From NCBI GenBank assembly GCA_012845835.1, contig JABAKD010000010.1, positions 12,810,473-12,874,472 on the forward strand: 64,000 bases of DNA, read 5' to 3'. The position numbers were made by a program, and so were the translations under genes. The notes beneath the pieces were generated by a model, which was given only the letters and a program-made list of their open reading frames with translations, was not told where the DNA came from and did not search any database. Source of the stretch: Undaria pinnatifida (Eukaryota > Sar > Phaeophyceae > Laminariales > Alariaceae). This document shows positions 42,790 to 64,000 of the stretch, in pieces. The first letter of the stretch is position 1; each line of letters starts with the position of its first letter.

Positions 42790-43235
42790 CCAGACGACGA
42801 TGGACCGCATTGAAATGGGACCCCGCACTATCCCAGGATGGTGCGGTACAGCATTGATAGTACTACTAGTACTCTGTATGACGAGCACTATCGTGACAAG
42901 CGATTATCACCGCACTGAACTGGGGCACCGCACTAAAGAGTAATACCGCACTAAACTGGAACCCCGCACTATCCCAGGATGGTGCGGTACAGTATTAATA
43001 GTATCACCAGTACTCCGTATGACGAGCACTGTCGTGACAAGCGATTATCACCGCACTAAATTGGGACACCGCACTAAAGGGTAAGACCGCATTAAACTGG
43101 AACCCCGCACTATCCCGGGACGCGCGGTACAGCACTAATACTATTAATAGTACTCTATACGACGAGCACTGTCGTGACAGGCGATTCTCACCGCTCTAAA
43201 CCGGGGCACCGCACTCAAGCGTAGAACCGCACCAA
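42790..43235 (+). repeat. 141-bp satellite, about three units
   Basis: CCCCGCACTATCCC recurs at 42821, 42962 and 43103 (period 141 twice). Within each unit CCGCACTAAA-type words repeat, and GACGAGCACTNTCGTGACA appears once. Confidence 0.9.
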
Positions 43236-43394
43236 CCCGAGACCACAACCTCAGTGCGGAAACGCCTCCTTCCCCGGCAAAACCGGGCTGTTTCGCATGG
43301 GTGATGCTGGGATGACATATTTGGTTCCGACACATTTCGACCGAGTGGCGATAATCTACAGCAGCCCAGGCAATCAGGTTATTTCACCCTGCAA

Positions 43395-43590
43395 TATCCA
43401 TGTATCCATCTGCCTAGCAAAATCCCGGGGATGCACCCAGGATGTTCCCTGGTATACTCCGCACGATCCATATATCCACCAACCTAGGAAAACCCGGGGG
43501 TGCACCCAGGATGTCACCTGGTATTACCCGCAAGATCCATGCATCCATCTACCTAGGAAACCTTGGGGATGCACCCAGGATGTCCCCAGG
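43395..43590 (+). repeat. 69-bp tandem repeat, three units
   Basis: TGCACCCAGGATGT at 43432, 43501 and 43570; each unit also has GATCCATNNATCCA. Confidence 0.9.
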
Positions 43591-43884
43591 CGAACACAAG
43601 CCCCCCAAAGGGTTAGTAGCACAAGGAATGTGTACTACCTGTGCTACTGCTGTTACGCTATATGACCTATGATATGGATACTATATAACACACCACATAC
43701 ACATTCGCAAAAAGGAAGAAGAAAAAAAAAAAGGGTTTTGCAAATAAATAAACAGTAACCTTTTTAGAACTTCACTCACGGTGTGGGGGGGCAACCTAGT
43801 CGGTCTGCGCTAAAACGGAAAAAAGGGCCAAAGAGTACCAAGCATTCTTCACCGGTCATGGTCTGACCTGCAGGTTGTTTTTAA

Positions 43885-44083
43885 AAAATCACGCGGGTCG
43901 AGTTCGGTCGGGGTCGGGTCAGGAGGTTTTAGCATTGTCACGGGTCGGGTCAGGAGGTTTTAGCAATCTCACGGGTCGAGTTGGGCCACCCCGACTCGAC
44001 CCGACCCGACCCGACCCGACCCGACCCGACCCGACCCGACCCGACCCGACCCGACCCGACCCGACCCGACCCGACCCGACCCG
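43885..44083. repeat. GGGTC/GACCC strand-switching repeat
   Basis: Two copies of CACGGGTCGGGTCAGGAGG, then about 17 perfect GACCC units from 43995. Left and right arms are complementary in composition and could fold into a long hairpin. Confidence 0.9.
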
Positions 44084-44459
44084 TGAAATAACCGGTTTCA
44101 CCACCACAAACATGATCCAAATGTTGATATAATTTCAAGTAGTCATTCCAGCAAACCGTGTGGCGCAGTTATAGCTAGCTGTAAGAGGGCTAAAAGCTAT
44201 CGACCGACGTTGGCTACGTGCCTCATGCACACCTTCCACGAGCAGAAAAACCTCCAGCAGTACAACCATCCCACCACCATCCCGCCGCCACCACCACCAC
44301 CACCACCATTCCCTCTGGGCGGGCAGGGGCGAGTACCATTTTGTTTTTAAAAACGTGATAAAATCAACAGGAACAGGGGGGAAAGAAACACCCGACCAGC
44401 AGGACAAAAAAGTTCGACTTCTTTAAAAAAACAATGCGAACACGCCGTCTGAATCAATA
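44084..44459. other. 3' flank of the FYVE-SYLF gene
   Basis: Holds a CCA/CCACCACC microsatellite at 44270-44312; no polyadenylation signal could be identified with confidence. Confidence 0.5.

Positions 44460-64000
<19,541 letters not shown>

Overview
The window looks like nuclear DNA of a eukaryote with large, repeat-filled GT-AG introns, GC-rich exons and many homopolymer and microsatellite tracts. The gene content (a UTP13/TBL3 WD40 protein, an endosomal FYVE-SYLF protein, Ser/Ala-rich and poly-Q orphan proteins) and the intron style suggest a stramenopile, most likely a brown alga. That assignment is inference; no organelle, rRNA or tRNA gene is present to anchor it.

Layout. (1) 60-14806, minus strand: six exons of the SSU-processome protein TBL3/UTP13, partial at both ends. 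One 10.8-kb intron (2978-13756) carries 13 same-orientation copies of a ~250-bp repeat (R1). (2) 16491-24248, plus strand: a four-exon gene for a low-complexity protein with an unrecognised conserved-looking C-terminal half; a 15-G run breaks its frame in this sequence. (3) 28927 to about 35863, minus strand: the 3' exons of an unrecognised membrane protein with a disordered poly-Q/poly-G tail; its 4.6-kb intron carries two TRIM (terminal-repeat retrotransposon in miniature) elements. (4) 37-44 kb: gene-poor DNA with minisatellites, a third TRIM carrying a nested TTAA-flanked MITE, and several dispersed repeat families. (5) 44460-64000, minus strand: a FYVE-SYLF phosphoinositide-binding protein in seven phase-compatible exons, running off the right edge. 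Its 8.2-kb intron holds a Ty3/gypsy LTR retrotransposon (47594-54371) with identical 204-bp LTRs, inserted inside an (ATT)n microsatellite.

Functionally the genes are unrelated: ribosome biogenesis (TBL3), endosomal lipid/actin biology (FYVE-SYLF) and two orphans. The mobile elements hold together better. The TRIMs and the Ty3 element share primer-site spacing and the core TGGCGTCG, TGT...ACA LTR ends, a purine tract before the 3' LTR, and 4-bp target duplications. The Ty3 copy lacks a recognisable integrase core although its LTRs are identical, so it probably moved with integrase supplied in trans. Its gag and pol lie in one frame separated by a single UGA followed by CGG, a known leaky-stop context.

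Exon coordinates were worked out by hand from splice-site motifs, phase and family resemblance. Repeat boundaries are exact where terminal repeats and target duplications could be read, and otherwise within about 10-20 bases.
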